Positions 35,998 to 44,180 of a stretch of 64,000 bases of DNA are shown here, piece after piece (within the stretch, counting starts at the first letter, position 1; every line of letters starts with the position of its first letter). Made by a program: the position numbers and the translations under genes. The notes beneath the pieces are model-generated. The model had not been told where the DNA came from, searched no databases, and saw nothing but the letters and a program-made list of their open reading frames with translations. This stretch comes from Phycisphaerae bacterium (lineage in GTDB: Bacteria; Planctomycetota; Phycisphaerae; Phycisphaerales; UBA1924), in contig JAUILU010000001.1 in assembly GCA_030432905.1 (NCBI GenBank), forward strand, positions 1,116,001 to 1,180,000, written 5' to 3'.

Positions 35998-37250
35998 TCA
36001 CCCGGCTTCTGGAGCTCTTCGAACGACATGCAGTAGCCCGCACGCCAGATCGGGTACTGCACCTCGCATCGGAAGCCGACGTAGTCGCCCGGTTCTTCTT
36101 GTATGCGGTCGAAGGTGTGCTGGGTCAGCTCGCCGTGGCGGTGCCAGAGGGCGCTGTGCGAGGCGGAGATGCCCCGACCCAAGAGTTCGAGCTTGGTCTG
36201 GCTCGGGAAGCGGGTGGCCCACTTGTCGCCGCCGGGGATCGAAAGCCCCGGGTACCAGAGCAGCGCGTCGATTGAGGGCCTGAACATGCGTTCGAGCTTC
36301 TCGTGCAGGTAGACATCAAAGACCAGGTTCTGCACGGGCCAGTTGACGAGGTACCACACGCGCTCGAACGCGCACTCGTTTGTTTCCGGGTTCACCAGCG
36401 GCCAGGTCGTGCGCGTCGCGGTTACGACGTCGAGCTGTTCGCCGGCTTCGAGGCTCGACGGGTCGATGACCTGAAGCAGTTGCCCCTCTTTGCCCCGGCC
36501 CGTGATCTCGGGCTTCGGCGATGAGGTGAACGGCTCGATCAACGCGGTTGGCGTGCGCCCCTTGAGGCCCGTGTCATCGAGAAGCCTGTGGTCCCAGTCT
36601 TTCTTTGCCCAGCGCAGGTTGTCGCCCGAACAGACGACCAAGGGCATGCCGCTGGGCGCGATGGAAGCGCCGATGAAGCCGTGTATATAGGTTCGGCTGA
36701 GTGTTTTCTCGTCGTGCAGGTCGATGATGTTGATGCTGACAGCGGTCTGGCACCCGCCGCCGGTAAGCTGCGAGGAGACCGCGTAAAGGTTGGCGCGTGT
36801 GTTAATGTCCGAGCTGCCGCCGATACCGACCGGGTTTCCGATGTTCGCGTCGAGTCTGTCGTTGAGCTTGGAGTGGCTGCCCGCGATGTCGTCGATGAGG
36901 CGCGAGAACTCGTTGATCGATGCGACAAGCAGGTCCGCCGTTTCTGCGTTGACGCCGACACGCCGGGCCGCCTCGACGAACTGGTGCAGTCCTTTGACCC
37001 CCGGGAGCCTGCCGAGCGTTTGAAGGTTCGGCTCGTCCTGGATCGCATAGCAAATGCGCTGACATGTGTTGCGGACGATCTCGAGGTGGCGGGACATGCC
37101 GCTGCCGCCGCGGGCGTGCGCTGGGAGCTGTTCGATAACTTGGATGAGGTCCGCGTGGATACGCCCGGCGACGCGCAGGCCGCGCAGGGTTTCCTGATCC
37201 GAGAGCGGTCTGGCATGCGGCTTCCTGTTGTTGATCACAGCTGTTGACAT
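35994..37250 (-). CDS. Uncharacterised protein, paralogue of the gene at 25648
   Basis: A 418-residue protein of unnamed family, related along its length to the protein at 25648 ('RLPGVKGLHQFVEAARRVGV' near residue 81, 'TRANLYAVSSQ' near 151, 'LVFDVYLHEKLERM' late in the chain). The start at 37250 is uncertain. An ATG at 37337 has a GAGG site six bases before it and would add 29 residues, but the codons there are not typical of this genome. It overlaps feoA by four bases, so iron availability and this protein may share control. No known motif gives a function. Confidence 0.7.
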   Translation of the reverse strand: MSTAVINNRKPHARPLSDQETLRGLRVAGRIHADLIQVIEQLPAHARGGSGMSRHLEIVRNTCQRICYAIQDEPNLQTLGRLPGVKGLHQFVEAARRVGVNAETADLLVASINEFSRLIDDIAGSHSKLNDRLDANIGNPVGIGGSSDINTRANLYAVSSQLTGGGCQTAVSINIIDLHDEKTLSRTYIHGFIGASIAPSGMPLVVCSGDNLRWAKKDWDHRLLDDTGLKGRTPTALIEPFTSSPKPEITGRGKEGQLLQVIDPSSLEAGEQLDVVTATRTTWPLVNPETNECAFERVWYLVNWPVQNLVFDVYLHEKLERMFRPSIDALLWYPGLSIPGGDKWATRFPSQTKLELLGRGISASHSALWHRHGELTQHTFDRIQEEPGDYVGFRCEVQYPIWRAGYCMSFEELQKPGE

Positions 37251-37363
37251 GGTTGGGACCGTAGGAGCATACACGGTACCGACCGAAGAAGCCCCAGAAT
37301 TGGGTAGGGTATTGGTTGGGTACTTAAATTCTCGCATTTCTGTCCTCGGAATAGATTTAGGGG

Positions 37364-37391
37364 TTGACCTCAAATCAGATTCGTGTATTCT
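37364..37391 (+). promoter_or_regulatory. Candidate promoter of the HAF-repeat gene
   Basis: TTGACC at 37364-37369 and TATTCT at 37386-37391, with a 16-base spacer, lie about 70 bases before the ATG at 37458. The match is moderate. Confidence 0.4.
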
Positions 37392-37457
37392 GCCACAGAT
37401 CGCTGGCCGTGTCCAGTGCCAAATCAGGAAACTGAAGCGGGGACAGGAGAAAGAGAA

Positions 37458-38591
37458 ATGAACAACAGATTGCTTTCAACTGTCGCCGGGCTTGCGCTCG
37501 CTGTTTCAGCTTCTGCCCAAGACGTGACGCGTCTTGAGACGCTGGGCGGGTCGGGCTCTATCGCACGCGACATCAACGATTTAGGCCAGATCGTCGGCGA
37601 ATCCACGCTCGCCGGCGACGCGGTTGCCCACGCCACCATCTGGAACGCGGGCGTCGCGTCGGATCTTGGAGCGGTTGAGCCTTCAGGCAACTCCGTCGCG
37701 TGGGCTATCAACAATCTCGGCGTTGCGGTCGGCTCGAGTGATTTGGCAGGCGGTCTTCGCACCGCGACCATGTTTGAATCACGCGGACTGATCGACGTCG
37801 GCCAAGCCGCGGGCTCGGTCAACGGCAACAGCGTCGCCTGGGACATCAACGACAGCGGCGTCGTCGCGGGGCAGGCCACCATCAATCCGGGCTTCGCCAA
37901 GGGCTTTTTCTGGGACCCAGCCAACGGCGGCACCGCCGCGGGCACGCTCTACCAGGGCGGTGCCAACCTCTCGATCAACAACGCGGGTGTCTCGGTTGGG
38001 CACTCGTTCTTCTTCGGTGATCCCAACACCGCGACGATCGCCTTGCCGGACGGCATGGGCGGCTACCTCGTGGGCGAGATCGGCACACCCGGCCTGACGC
38101 TGAGCGTCGCCTCGGCGATCAGCAACTCGGGGATTGTTGTGGGCCACACCAACGGCGCGGGTCTGGGGACCAACGGCGACGGGGGCGACTGGCAAGCCGT
38201 GATCTACGAAGACGACGGCCGGGGCGGCACAAACTACATCCCGCTCGGCAGACTTCCCGGGCTATCGGTCTCTGAAGCGGTCGATGTGAATGACTCGGGT
38301 CTTGTTGTTGGCTATGCCTTTGACGGAACCGGCAGCGGGCTCGCACCGAAAGCCTTCGCATGGAACAACGGGACCATGTTCGATCTCAACGAGCTGCTCG
38401 ACTCGGGCAGTGAGTTCGTCAACCTCCTCCAAGCCACCGGTGTCAACGAGCACGGCGACATCGTCGGGTTCGGGGAAACCACCGACGGAAACATCGCGGG
38501 ATTTGTCATTCAAGGGTTTGTCCCGACACCAGCCTCAGGAACCACACTCGTCTTTGCGGGCTTTATCGCTGCTCGCAGAAGGCGGAATTGA
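37458..38591 (+). CDS. Exported HAF-repeat protein with RRRR sorting tail
   Basis: A 377-residue secreted protein. AGGAGAAAG precedes the ATG, and a signal peptide follows ('MNNRLLSTVAGLALAVSASA'). The body is a series of HAF-type repeats with 'ARDINDLGQIVGES', 'AWAINNLGVAVGSS', 'AWDINDSGVVAGQA', 'ASAISNSGIVVGHT' and 'AVDVNDSGLVVGYA', probably a beta-propeller. The end has 'VPTPASG', a hydrophobic run and 'AARRRRN'. It is 46 bases before the dockerin gene and may be in one transcript with it. Confidence 0.88.
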   Translation: MNNRLLSTVAGLALAVSASAQDVTRLETLGGSGSIARDINDLGQIVGESTLAGDAVAHATIWNAGVASDLGAVEPSGNSVAWAINNLGVAVGSSDLAGGLRTATMFESRGLIDVGQAAGSVNGNSVAWDINDSGVVAGQATINPGFAKGFFWDPANGGTAAGTLYQGGANLSINNAGVSVGHSFFFGDPNTATIALPDGMGGYLVGEIGTPGLTLSVASAISNSGIVVGHTNGAGLGTNGDGGDWQAVIYEDDGRGGTNYIPLGRLPGLSVSEAVDVNDSGLVVGYAFDGTGSGLAPKAFAWNNGTMFDLNELLDSGSEFVNLLQATGVNEHGDIVGFGETTDGNIAGFVIQGFVPTPASGTTLVFAGFIAARRRRN

Positions 38592-38637
38592 AACGTACAC
38601 ACCAGACTCCCATACAAAGAGAACAGGAGATTTAGAA

Positions 38638-39420
38638 ATGCGCACTCTGACAGCAATGGCCGTCGCCATGATCGCCGGCACCACAACCGCCCAGACTCTC
38701 AACTTTGACAGCGAGACCGAGGGCTTCCTCGGCACCTCGAACGACTTCAGCGGCGTCACCGTGTTCGCCGTCAACCAGAACTCGGGCGTCAACCCCGACG
38801 GCTCGTCCTACGGCCCGGGCGACTACGGCGATCAGGTCGTCATCGAAGACGCGAACTTGCTCGCACTCGATTTCTCCGATGTCAGCCCCGATAACGTGCT
38901 CAGCTTCGGCGGCTCGTTCGTCCCGGGTGACAACCTCACGATTAACCTCATGAGCCAGGTCTTCATTTCACCCAACACCGCGGTCGACTACTTCGCGGTT
39001 GACCTCTTCTACTACGAGAACGGCCCGTGGGGCGGCATCGAAGTCATCGTCGAGGGCACCAACCGCGGCAGCGCTGTTGTCTCCGACTCGTTCGTGATCT
39101 CCGACCTCGGCGGCCGTGACAGCGTCACGCACACCCGTGTCGAGCTCTCGGGCGCTTCGTTCGACACCGTCCGCATCTACTCGAAGAACCCAGACGGCTC
39201 GGAGAGTGTCTTCGCAACCGTCATGGACAACATGACCTTCGATGCACCGAGCAGCTGCCTCGCTGACGTCAATGGCGACGGCGCCGTCACCCCCACCGAC
39301 TTCACCGCATGGGTTGGTGCTTACAACTCCAACGCACCTGAGTGCGATCAGAACGGTGACGGCGCCTGCACCCCAACCGACTTCACCGCTTGGGTTGGCA
39401 ACTACAACGCCGGCTGCTAA
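38638..39420 (+). CDS. Secreted protein with C-terminal GC-type dockerin repeats
   Basis: A 260-residue exported protein. AGGAG precedes the ATG and a signal peptide follows ('MRTLTAMAVAMIAGTTTA'). The body (about 20-200) is a beta-sandwich-like domain. The C-terminal repeats 'DVNGDGAVTPTDFTAWV' and 'DQNGDGACTPTDFTAWV' end in 'NAGC', the same module as in the gene at 5206. It follows the HAF-repeat gene and a strong terminator ends the unit. Confidence 0.87.
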   Translation: MRTLTAMAVAMIAGTTTAQTLNFDSETEGFLGTSNDFSGVTVFAVNQNSGVNPDGSSYGPGDYGDQVVIEDANLLALDFSDVSPDNVLSFGGSFVPGDNLTINLMSQVFISPNTAVDYFAVDLFYYENGPWGGIEVIVEGTNRGSAVVSDSFVISDLGGRDSVTHTRVELSGASFDTVRIYSKNPDGSESVFATVMDNMTFDAPSSCLADVNGDGAVTPTDFTAWVGAYNSNAPECDQNGDGACTPTDFTAWVGNYNAGC

Positions 39421-39468
39421 ACCAGACTCCCCTTCGTAGTGCTTGTATGGCACTGTGATACTCAACTC

Positions 39469-39507
39469 AGATCCGGCTCCGTGGACGCGGGGCCGGATCT
39501 TTTTTTG
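39469..39507 (+). terminator. Strong Rho-independent terminator
   Basis: A 13-pair stem (39469-39481 with 39488-39500, one G-T pair), six-base loop, then an eight-base T run. It ends the HAF-repeat/dockerin transcript. Confidence 0.9.
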
Positions 39508-39584
39508 TTCACCGCGGCATAAACCAGTGCCCGTTCTGAGTTGGCCAAGCAGAAGTAGCAGACACCAACATCAGGAGCCAGCGG

Positions 39585-40214
39585 ATGAAACGTATACGTG
39601 ATATACGGCTGACAGCTATCGGAGCGCTCGCGGTCGCGGGCATGCTTGTCTCGGCAGCCGCCTCGAACGCGCAGTCGCAGACAGAAACCACAACCAAGGA
39701 AACCACAGAGTGGGTCAACCCCGAGCCTCGCAAGGTCAAGAAGTACGACCTGGGCAGACGGGACCTGGCGATCGAGGGCTACGACCCGGTCGCGTACTTC
39801 CCCGAAGGCGGCGGCAAACCGAAAAAGGGCAAGAAAGACATCACCTACACGCACCGCGGCGTGGTCTATCGCTTCGCAACCAACTCGAACAAAGACACAT
39901 TCGTGGACAACCCAGATAAGTACGAGCCGGCGCACGGCGGGTGGTGCTCATACGCGATAGCCAAGGACACCTACACCGAGCCGAACCCCAAGCGGTTTGT
40001 GATCCAGAACGACAGGCTCTTCCTGTTCTATGACGGGCTGTTCGGCGACACCTACAAAGACTGGCACAAAGAAGGTCCCGAGAAGCTCGAGAAGCTAGCC
40101 GATCAGTTCTGGTTGAACGAGACAGGCGAACGGCCGCGCATCCCGAGCGATGACGCTGAAGACACTGATGACAACGAGAACGGCAGCGACGACGAGGACA
40201 ACGGCGACGGCTAA
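39585..40214 (+). CDS. Exported YHS-domain protein
   Basis: A 209-residue protein. A signal peptide is seen at about 9-30. The YHS-type region spans about 58-135 with 'IEGYDPVAYF', 'YTHRGVVYRFATNSNKDTF', 'NPDKYEPAHGGWCSYA', the usual form of the YHS domain associated with metal or sulfur handling. The last 25 residues are almost all Asp, Glu, Asn and Gly. It is convergent with the HAD gene. Confidence 0.88.
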   Translation: MKRIRDIRLTAIGALAVAGMLVSAAASNAQSQTETTTKETTEWVNPEPRKVKKYDLGRRDLAIEGYDPVAYFPEGGGKPKKGKKDITYTHRGVVYRFATNSNKDTFVDNPDKYEPAHGGWCSYAIAKDTYTEPNPKRFVIQNDRLFLFYDGLFGDTYKDWHKEGPEKLEKLADQFWLNETGERPRIPSDDAEDTDDNENGSDDEDNGDG

Positions 40215-40220
40215 GCGTTG

Positions 40221-40934
40221 CTAAAGACCCAGTTCACCCACAAGACCCGCGAGGCTCGGCACCACCATGTCGGGCCTCGCGTCGTGTTCACCCGACGCCC
40301 CACAGCTGCCCGCCTGACGATCGACCCAGACGCATCTGATCCCGAGCTCGTTGCACGGCGCAACGTCGTGACGCTTGCTCTGGGCGACGTGGAGCAGCTG
40401 CGTCCTTTCGAGGCCGAGGCGGTCGAGTGCTTCGGTGAAATGAGCGTGGCCGGGCTTGTAGCTGCGGACCTGCTGTGCGGTGACAAGCAGATCGAGCCCG
40501 CCGACGGCAGAAAGACCGAGCCTTGGCTGGACAGGCTCGAACAGGTCGTCGTCGATGTTTGAAAGCACGCCGAGCTTGTAGCGCTGCTTGAGTCTGCGGA
40601 GTGACTCGGCGGTGTCGGCGAACGCGGGCCAGTCTTTGATCGAGTCTGCGATCAGCGATTTGTCGGCGGCGGCGAGTTGGAACCCGAGCCTGGCCGCGAA
40701 GCCGAGGGTGACGTCCGCGAGGACTTCTCTGTAGGGTCTGTACTCACCACGCTCGGCCTCGGCTTCGAGCGAGGCGAACATCGCGAGCAGTTCGTGGCGA
40801 GCCGGCGCGTGGTCGATGCCGTAACGCTCGCAGAGCATCCCGAGCGCGCCGAGGATGCCGGCTTCCCAGTCGATGAGCGTGCCGAAGCAGTCGAAGGTGA
40901 TGGCTTTGATGTCGGCGGCGTCAAACTGACTCAT
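40221..40934 (-). CDS. HAD-superfamily hydrolase, haloacid dehalogenase type II-like
   Basis: A 237-residue protein. The nucleophile motif is 'FDCFGTLIDWE' (about 12-22), motif II lies in 'LSNIDDDLFE', the Lys in 'VRSYKPGHAHF', and the final acidic region near 'HVAQSKRHDV'. The layout fits haloacid dehalogenase-like or phosphatase HADs with a helical cap. The ATG at 40934 lies inside the end of the upstream gene (14 bases overlap), so it is part of that operon. The substrate is unknown. Confidence 0.88.
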   Translation of the reverse strand: MSQFDAADIKAITFDCFGTLIDWEAGILGALGMLCERYGIDHAPARHELLAMFASLEAEAERGEYRPYREVLADVTLGFAARLGFQLAAADKSLIADSIKDWPAFADTAESLRRLKQRYKLGVLSNIDDDLFEPVQPRLGLSAVGGLDLLVTAQQVRSYKPGHAHFTEALDRLGLERTQLLHVAQSKRHDVAPCNELGIRCVWVDRQAGSCGASGEHDARPDMVVPSLAGLVGELGL

Positions 40935-41646
40935 CAAACTCCTCCGAGATCAGTCTGCGTATTTCATGCAGATCGCCCGTGTCGAGATCCGGGTGCTGCT
41001 GCTCGATCGTCTTGTTCTTGCGCAGACGCTGGGTGATGAACCACCAGTGCACCCGGACTATCCAAAGCGGGATCGACCGGATATAGCGCATCTGCCTGTG
41101 GACAACGGGGATGAACTCATCGGTGAGTTCGTCGGATATCGGGTTAGGACTGATCGAGAACCGGCTCTGGATAAAGCGAACCGACTCGAGATGCTTGATG
41201 TACCGCTCCTCGAGATCGTCGCCAGGGAAAACCTGAATGAACTCGCCCGGCGGGTGCGGGAAGAGCACGCCGTCTTTCATCGAGCCTGTTGTGATCGCGA
41301 TGTGTTTTTCGAACGCGGTCACGAGGTCGTAGAACTGCAGGTTCAGCGCGTAGTACACACAAAAGAACGTCGCGCGATCTTGGCTGCGCCACGCAAGGAC
41401 GGTGATCGCGGGATTCATCCCGGCCTTGAAGGTGTACGAGCCCGCCCAGGTGAAGCCGTGCTTGTTGGCCCACTGGCTGTCGGGTTTGCTGCGCTCGATC
41501 TGGTCTGGGATCTCTGCGGGGTCGACTGGATTGAGCGTGGCCTTGGACATGCCCTTCACACTGAGATAGTGCAGCACAGACATGCCGGCGATTACGACCA
41601 CGACCAAGCCGATGATCACGAGCGTGAGTTCGAGCCATTGCGGCAT
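40921..41646 (-). CDS. Membrane-anchored protein of unknown function
   Basis: A 241-residue protein with one N-terminal membrane helix (about 6-28) and a cytoplasmic or extracytoplasmic body rich in aromatic residues, for example 'FFCVYYALNLQFYDLV' (about 93-108). No family is recognised. It starts 17 bases after the scoA stop and overlaps the HAD gene, so the three form one operon. Confidence 0.7.
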   Translation of the reverse strand: MPQWLELTLVIIGLVVVVIAGMSVLHYLSVKGMSKATLNPVDPAEIPDQIERSKPDSQWANKHGFTWAGSYTFKAGMNPAITVLAWRSQDRATFFCVYYALNLQFYDLVTAFEKHIAITTGSMKDGVLFPHPPGEFIQVFPGDDLEERYIKHLESVRFIQSRFSISPNPISDELTDEFIPVVHRQMRYIRSIPLWIVRVHWWFITQRLRKNKTIEQQHPDLDTGDLHEIRRLISEEFDESV

Positions 41647-41663
41647 GGTGCCCCCCTACCGAC

Positions 41664-42425
41664 TCACGCGGTTGTGACCGTCCTCTGCTCGATCCGCTTC
41701 TCGCTCACAGTCTGCACCACGCGATCGACAAACCCGCCCGGCGTGTGGATCTGGTCTGGGTCGAGCTGTCCGGTCGGGACAAGCTCGTCGACCTCGGCGA
41801 TCGTGAACGCGGCTGCGGTCGCCATCATCGGGTTGAAGTTGCGCGCGGTTTTGTTGAAGACAAGATTGCCGAAGTGGTCGGCCGTGTGCGCTTTGACGAG
41901 CGCAAGGTCTGCGAACAGACCTGTCTCAAGGACGAACTCGCGTTTGCTTGGGCCAGCCGCGGACTGGTTGATCTTGGCGAGCTGCTTGGGCGGGACGAGG
42001 TCGCGTGTTTCCTTGCCCTCGGCAACGAGCGTGCCGACACCGGTGGCTGTGAAGAACGCCGGGATGCCCGCGCCGCCCGCTCTGATCCGCTCGGCGAGCG
42101 TGCCCTGCGGGTTAAATTCGACTTCGAGGTCGCCGTCGAGGAATTGCTTCTCGAAGGTGCTGTTTTCGCCGACGTAGCTGGAGATCATTTTCTTGATCTG
42201 GCGGGTCTGCAGGAGCAGGCCTAGGCCCCAGTCATCGACGCCCGCGTTGTTCGAGATGCACGTGATGTCTTTGACGCCTGTGTCGCGGAGGGCGATGATG
42301 AGCTGCTCGGGGATGCCGCAGAGCCCGAAGCCCCCGACCATGACGGTGCAGCCGTCGTAGATGATGCCCTTATCCTTGAGGTCGGCGATCGCTTCAGCTG
42401 CTGTGGAAGTTGTTTTGGTTGCCAT
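41664..42425 (-). CDS. scoA: 3-oxoacid CoA-transferase, subunit A
   Basis: A 253-residue subunit with the CoA-binding Gly-rich motif 'VMVGGFGLCGIPEQLI' (about 28-43) and 'TCISNNAGVDDWGLGLLL', followed by 'GTLAERIRAGGAGIPAFFTATGVGT'-type sequence. The ATG at 42425 gives the family start. It pairs with ScoB encoded 8.2 kb away. Downstream on the same strand are an unknown membrane protein and a HAD hydrolase. Confidence 0.95.
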   Translation of the reverse strand: MATKTTSTAAEAIADLKDKGIIYDGCTVMVGGFGLCGIPEQLIIALRDTGVKDITCISNNAGVDDWGLGLLLQTRQIKKMISSYVGENSTFEKQFLDGDLEVEFNPQGTLAERIRAGGAGIPAFFTATGVGTLVAEGKETRDLVPPKQLAKINQSAAGPSKREFVLETGLFADLALVKAHTADHFGNLVFNKTARNFNPMMATAAAFTIAEVDELVPTGQLDPDQIHTPGGFVDRVVQTVSEKRIEQRTVTTA

Positions 42426-42513
42426 GTACTCAGGATAGCGGACTGGATCGGTGCGAGTGCGACCTTGACCGAGCCGAGGGTCTAGGACCCCAACCGATCG
42501 ATAGACGCGAAGA

Positions 42514-43134
42514 TCAGCCCACAAGCTCGGCGGCCCTGCGCCGGAGCTTTGGAAGCACATCGCGTTCAAACCACGGGTTCTTCTTGAGCCAGAGGTTGTT
42601 CCTCGGCGAGGGATGAGGCAGGAAGATCCGCTCGGGCAGGTGATCCGCGTAGGCCTTGGCGGCTTCGGTCACTGAGGCATACGCGCCGCCTGCGTTGTGC
42701 TCCATCGCGTATTTGCCCGCGTAGACAGTCAGCCCGATGTGCTTGAGCGATTTCAGGATGCGTTCGTGCCACAACGGGGCGCACTCGGGCCTCGGTGGCA
42801 TGTCACCAGACTTGCCGGTGCCCGGGAAGCAGAAACCCATGGGAACGATCGCGGTGACCGATTCGTCGTAGAACTGGTCGTCCGTCATGCCGAGCCAGTC
42901 ACGCAGACGCTCGCCGCTCTTATCGTTCCAGGGCTTACCCGTTTCGTGCGCCACCCGGCCCGGTGCCTGACCGACGATCAGGATCCTCGCGGAGCTCTTG
43001 CCCGCTAGGAGAGGCTTTGGCCCGAGCGGGAGCTCGCTCGCGCAATGGGTACACGCTCGGGCCTCGGTCAGGATCGGCAGCGCACGACCAACAGGACGCT
43101 TGGCTGGTTTCTTGGCTGGTTGCTTCTTGGCCAT
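42514..43134 (-). CDS. Uracil-DNA glycosylase superfamily protein
   Basis: A 206-residue protein. After a Lys/Pro-rich tail (1-15) come 'ILIVGQAPGRVAHETGKPWNDKSGERLRDWLG' features: the water-activating motif region 'GQAPG' (about 55-59) and the later 'LPHPSPRNNLWLKKNPWF' (about 172-189), which matches the second UDG motif. The first motif varies from family 4/5 enzymes, so base specificity is uncertain. The protein probably acts in base-excision repair in the cytoplasm. Confidence 0.88.
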   Translation of the reverse strand: MAKKQPAKKPAKRPVGRALPILTEARACTHCASELPLGPKPLLAGKSSARILIVGQAPGRVAHETGKPWNDKSGERLRDWLGMTDDQFYDESVTAIVPMGFCFPGTGKSGDMPPRPECAPLWHERILKSLKHIGLTVYAGKYAMEHNAGGAYASVTEAAKAYADHLPERIFLPHPSPRNNLWLKKNPWFERDVLPKLRRRAAELVG

Positions 43135-43184
43135 ATCGCCCCGCTTCTAACGGTACAGGCAGGCCAACTTCTTCGTTGAACCGA

Positions 43185-43592
43185 CTATTGCACGCCGAGT
43201 TCGATGACAGCCCAGACGGTGTAGCCGCCGTCGGTGTTGGGGCTGGATGCGGACTGGATCACTCGCTCTGGCTGGCCTTCGCCCGTGAGCTTGAGTGCGC
43301 GTGCCCGGGCCTCGTCGATGGCCTGACGCCGTGCGCTTATGAGCGTGTCACTGGTCGCGCTGCCGCAAGCCTGGACGGTGCCTCTGGAGGTGCGCGAAGC
43401 GTCGTTGAACCACCAATCGGGGCGCCATTCGGGTCTGTTGGTGCTGCCGGTCTGACTGATCGGGCGGAGCGGACCGGATTGGTTGGGACTTGGCCTTTGT
43501 GCGCCGTCTTGGCCCGGGGTGGTTCCGCCGCCCTGAGACTGGCAGCCTGCGAGCGCGAGAACAACAACGACGGTAGCTGGAAGTGCACGCAC
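43185..43592 (-). CDS. LPP20-like lipoprotein
   Basis: A 135-residue protein with a lipoprotein signal ('VVLALAGCQSQ', Cys at 17), a Gly/Pro/Gln-rich linker and a C-terminal domain with 'RPEWRPDWWF' and 'ACGSATSDTLISARRQAIDEARARAL'. The second segment matches the LPP20 pattern (a Gly followed by a run of Ala/Arg-rich helix). The gene starts two bases after nrdR and is cotranscribed with it. Confidence 0.8.
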   Translation of the reverse strand: MRALPATVVVVLALAGCQSQGGGTTPGQDGAQRPSPNQSGPLRPISQTGSTNRPEWRPDWWFNDASRTSRGTVQACGSATSDTLISARRQAIDEARARALKLTGEGQPERVIQSASSPNTDGGYTVWAVIELGVQ

Positions 43593-43594
43593 GC

Positions 43595-44092
43595 TCAGGA
43601 CTCCTTAAAGAGCGACTGCTGGTTTTTGACATCCTTGATCCGGGCGTTGAGCTCGATGATCTGGCGGGAGATGTCGTCCACGTTTCTAAACTGGTAGTAC
43701 TCGCTTGCGAAGCGAATATAGGCGACCTCGTCGGCGTCCTTGAGCCGGACCATGACGCGCTCGCCGATGACCCGGGCGTCGACCTCGCGGTCGAACTGGC
43801 GGTGGAGCTCTTCCTCGATGTCGTTGATCATGCGGGTGAGCTGGTCAGCGGGGATCTTTCGTTTGCCGCAGGCCATGTGGATGGACTGGCTGGTCTTCTC
43901 GCGGTCGAAGGGCTCGCGGGTGCCGTCTTTCTTGATGACAAGGAGCTTGGTGGACTGCTCGACGCGTTCGTAGGTTGTAAAGCGTTTCTCGCAGCCGAGG
44001 CACTCTCGGCGTCTGCGGATGACGTTCCCGCCGTCGCTGGCCCGGGAGTCGATGACCTTGTCGTCGTTGGCTTGGCAATACGGGCAGATCAT
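43595..44092 (-). CDS. nrdR: Transcriptional regulator NrdR
   Basis: A 165-residue repressor of ribonucleotide reductase genes. The zinc ribbon has 'CPYC' (3-6) and 'CLGC' (32-35), and the ATP-cone domain starts 'LLVIKKDGTREPFDREK' (about 51-67). The ATG at 44092 begins 'MICPYCQ', the usual family start. A hairpin-like inverted repeat lies between this gene and the one upstream. No ribonucleotide reductase gene is in the window. Confidence 0.97.
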   Translation of the reverse strand: MICPYCQANDDKVIDSRASDGGNVIRRRRECLGCEKRFTTYERVEQSTKLLVIKKDGTREPFDREKTSQSIHMACGKRKIPADQLTRMINDIEEELHRQFDREVDARVIGERVMVRLKDADEVAYIRFASEYYQFRNVDDISRQIIELNARIKDVKNQQSLFKES

Positions 44093-44180
44093 GTGACGAG
44101 AAACCCTCCGCGGTGCCACATCTTGTGATTGGCCCCACGGAGGGTAGTGTCGCGGGTTTGGTCCCGTACGTCAAAGGGCT

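Noticed and set aside
44103..44145. Inverted repeat ACCCTCCG...CGGAGGGT before nrdR, considered as terminator or NrdR box
   Set aside because: The loop is 27 bases, no T run follows, and it does not match the NrdR box consensus; no confident role.
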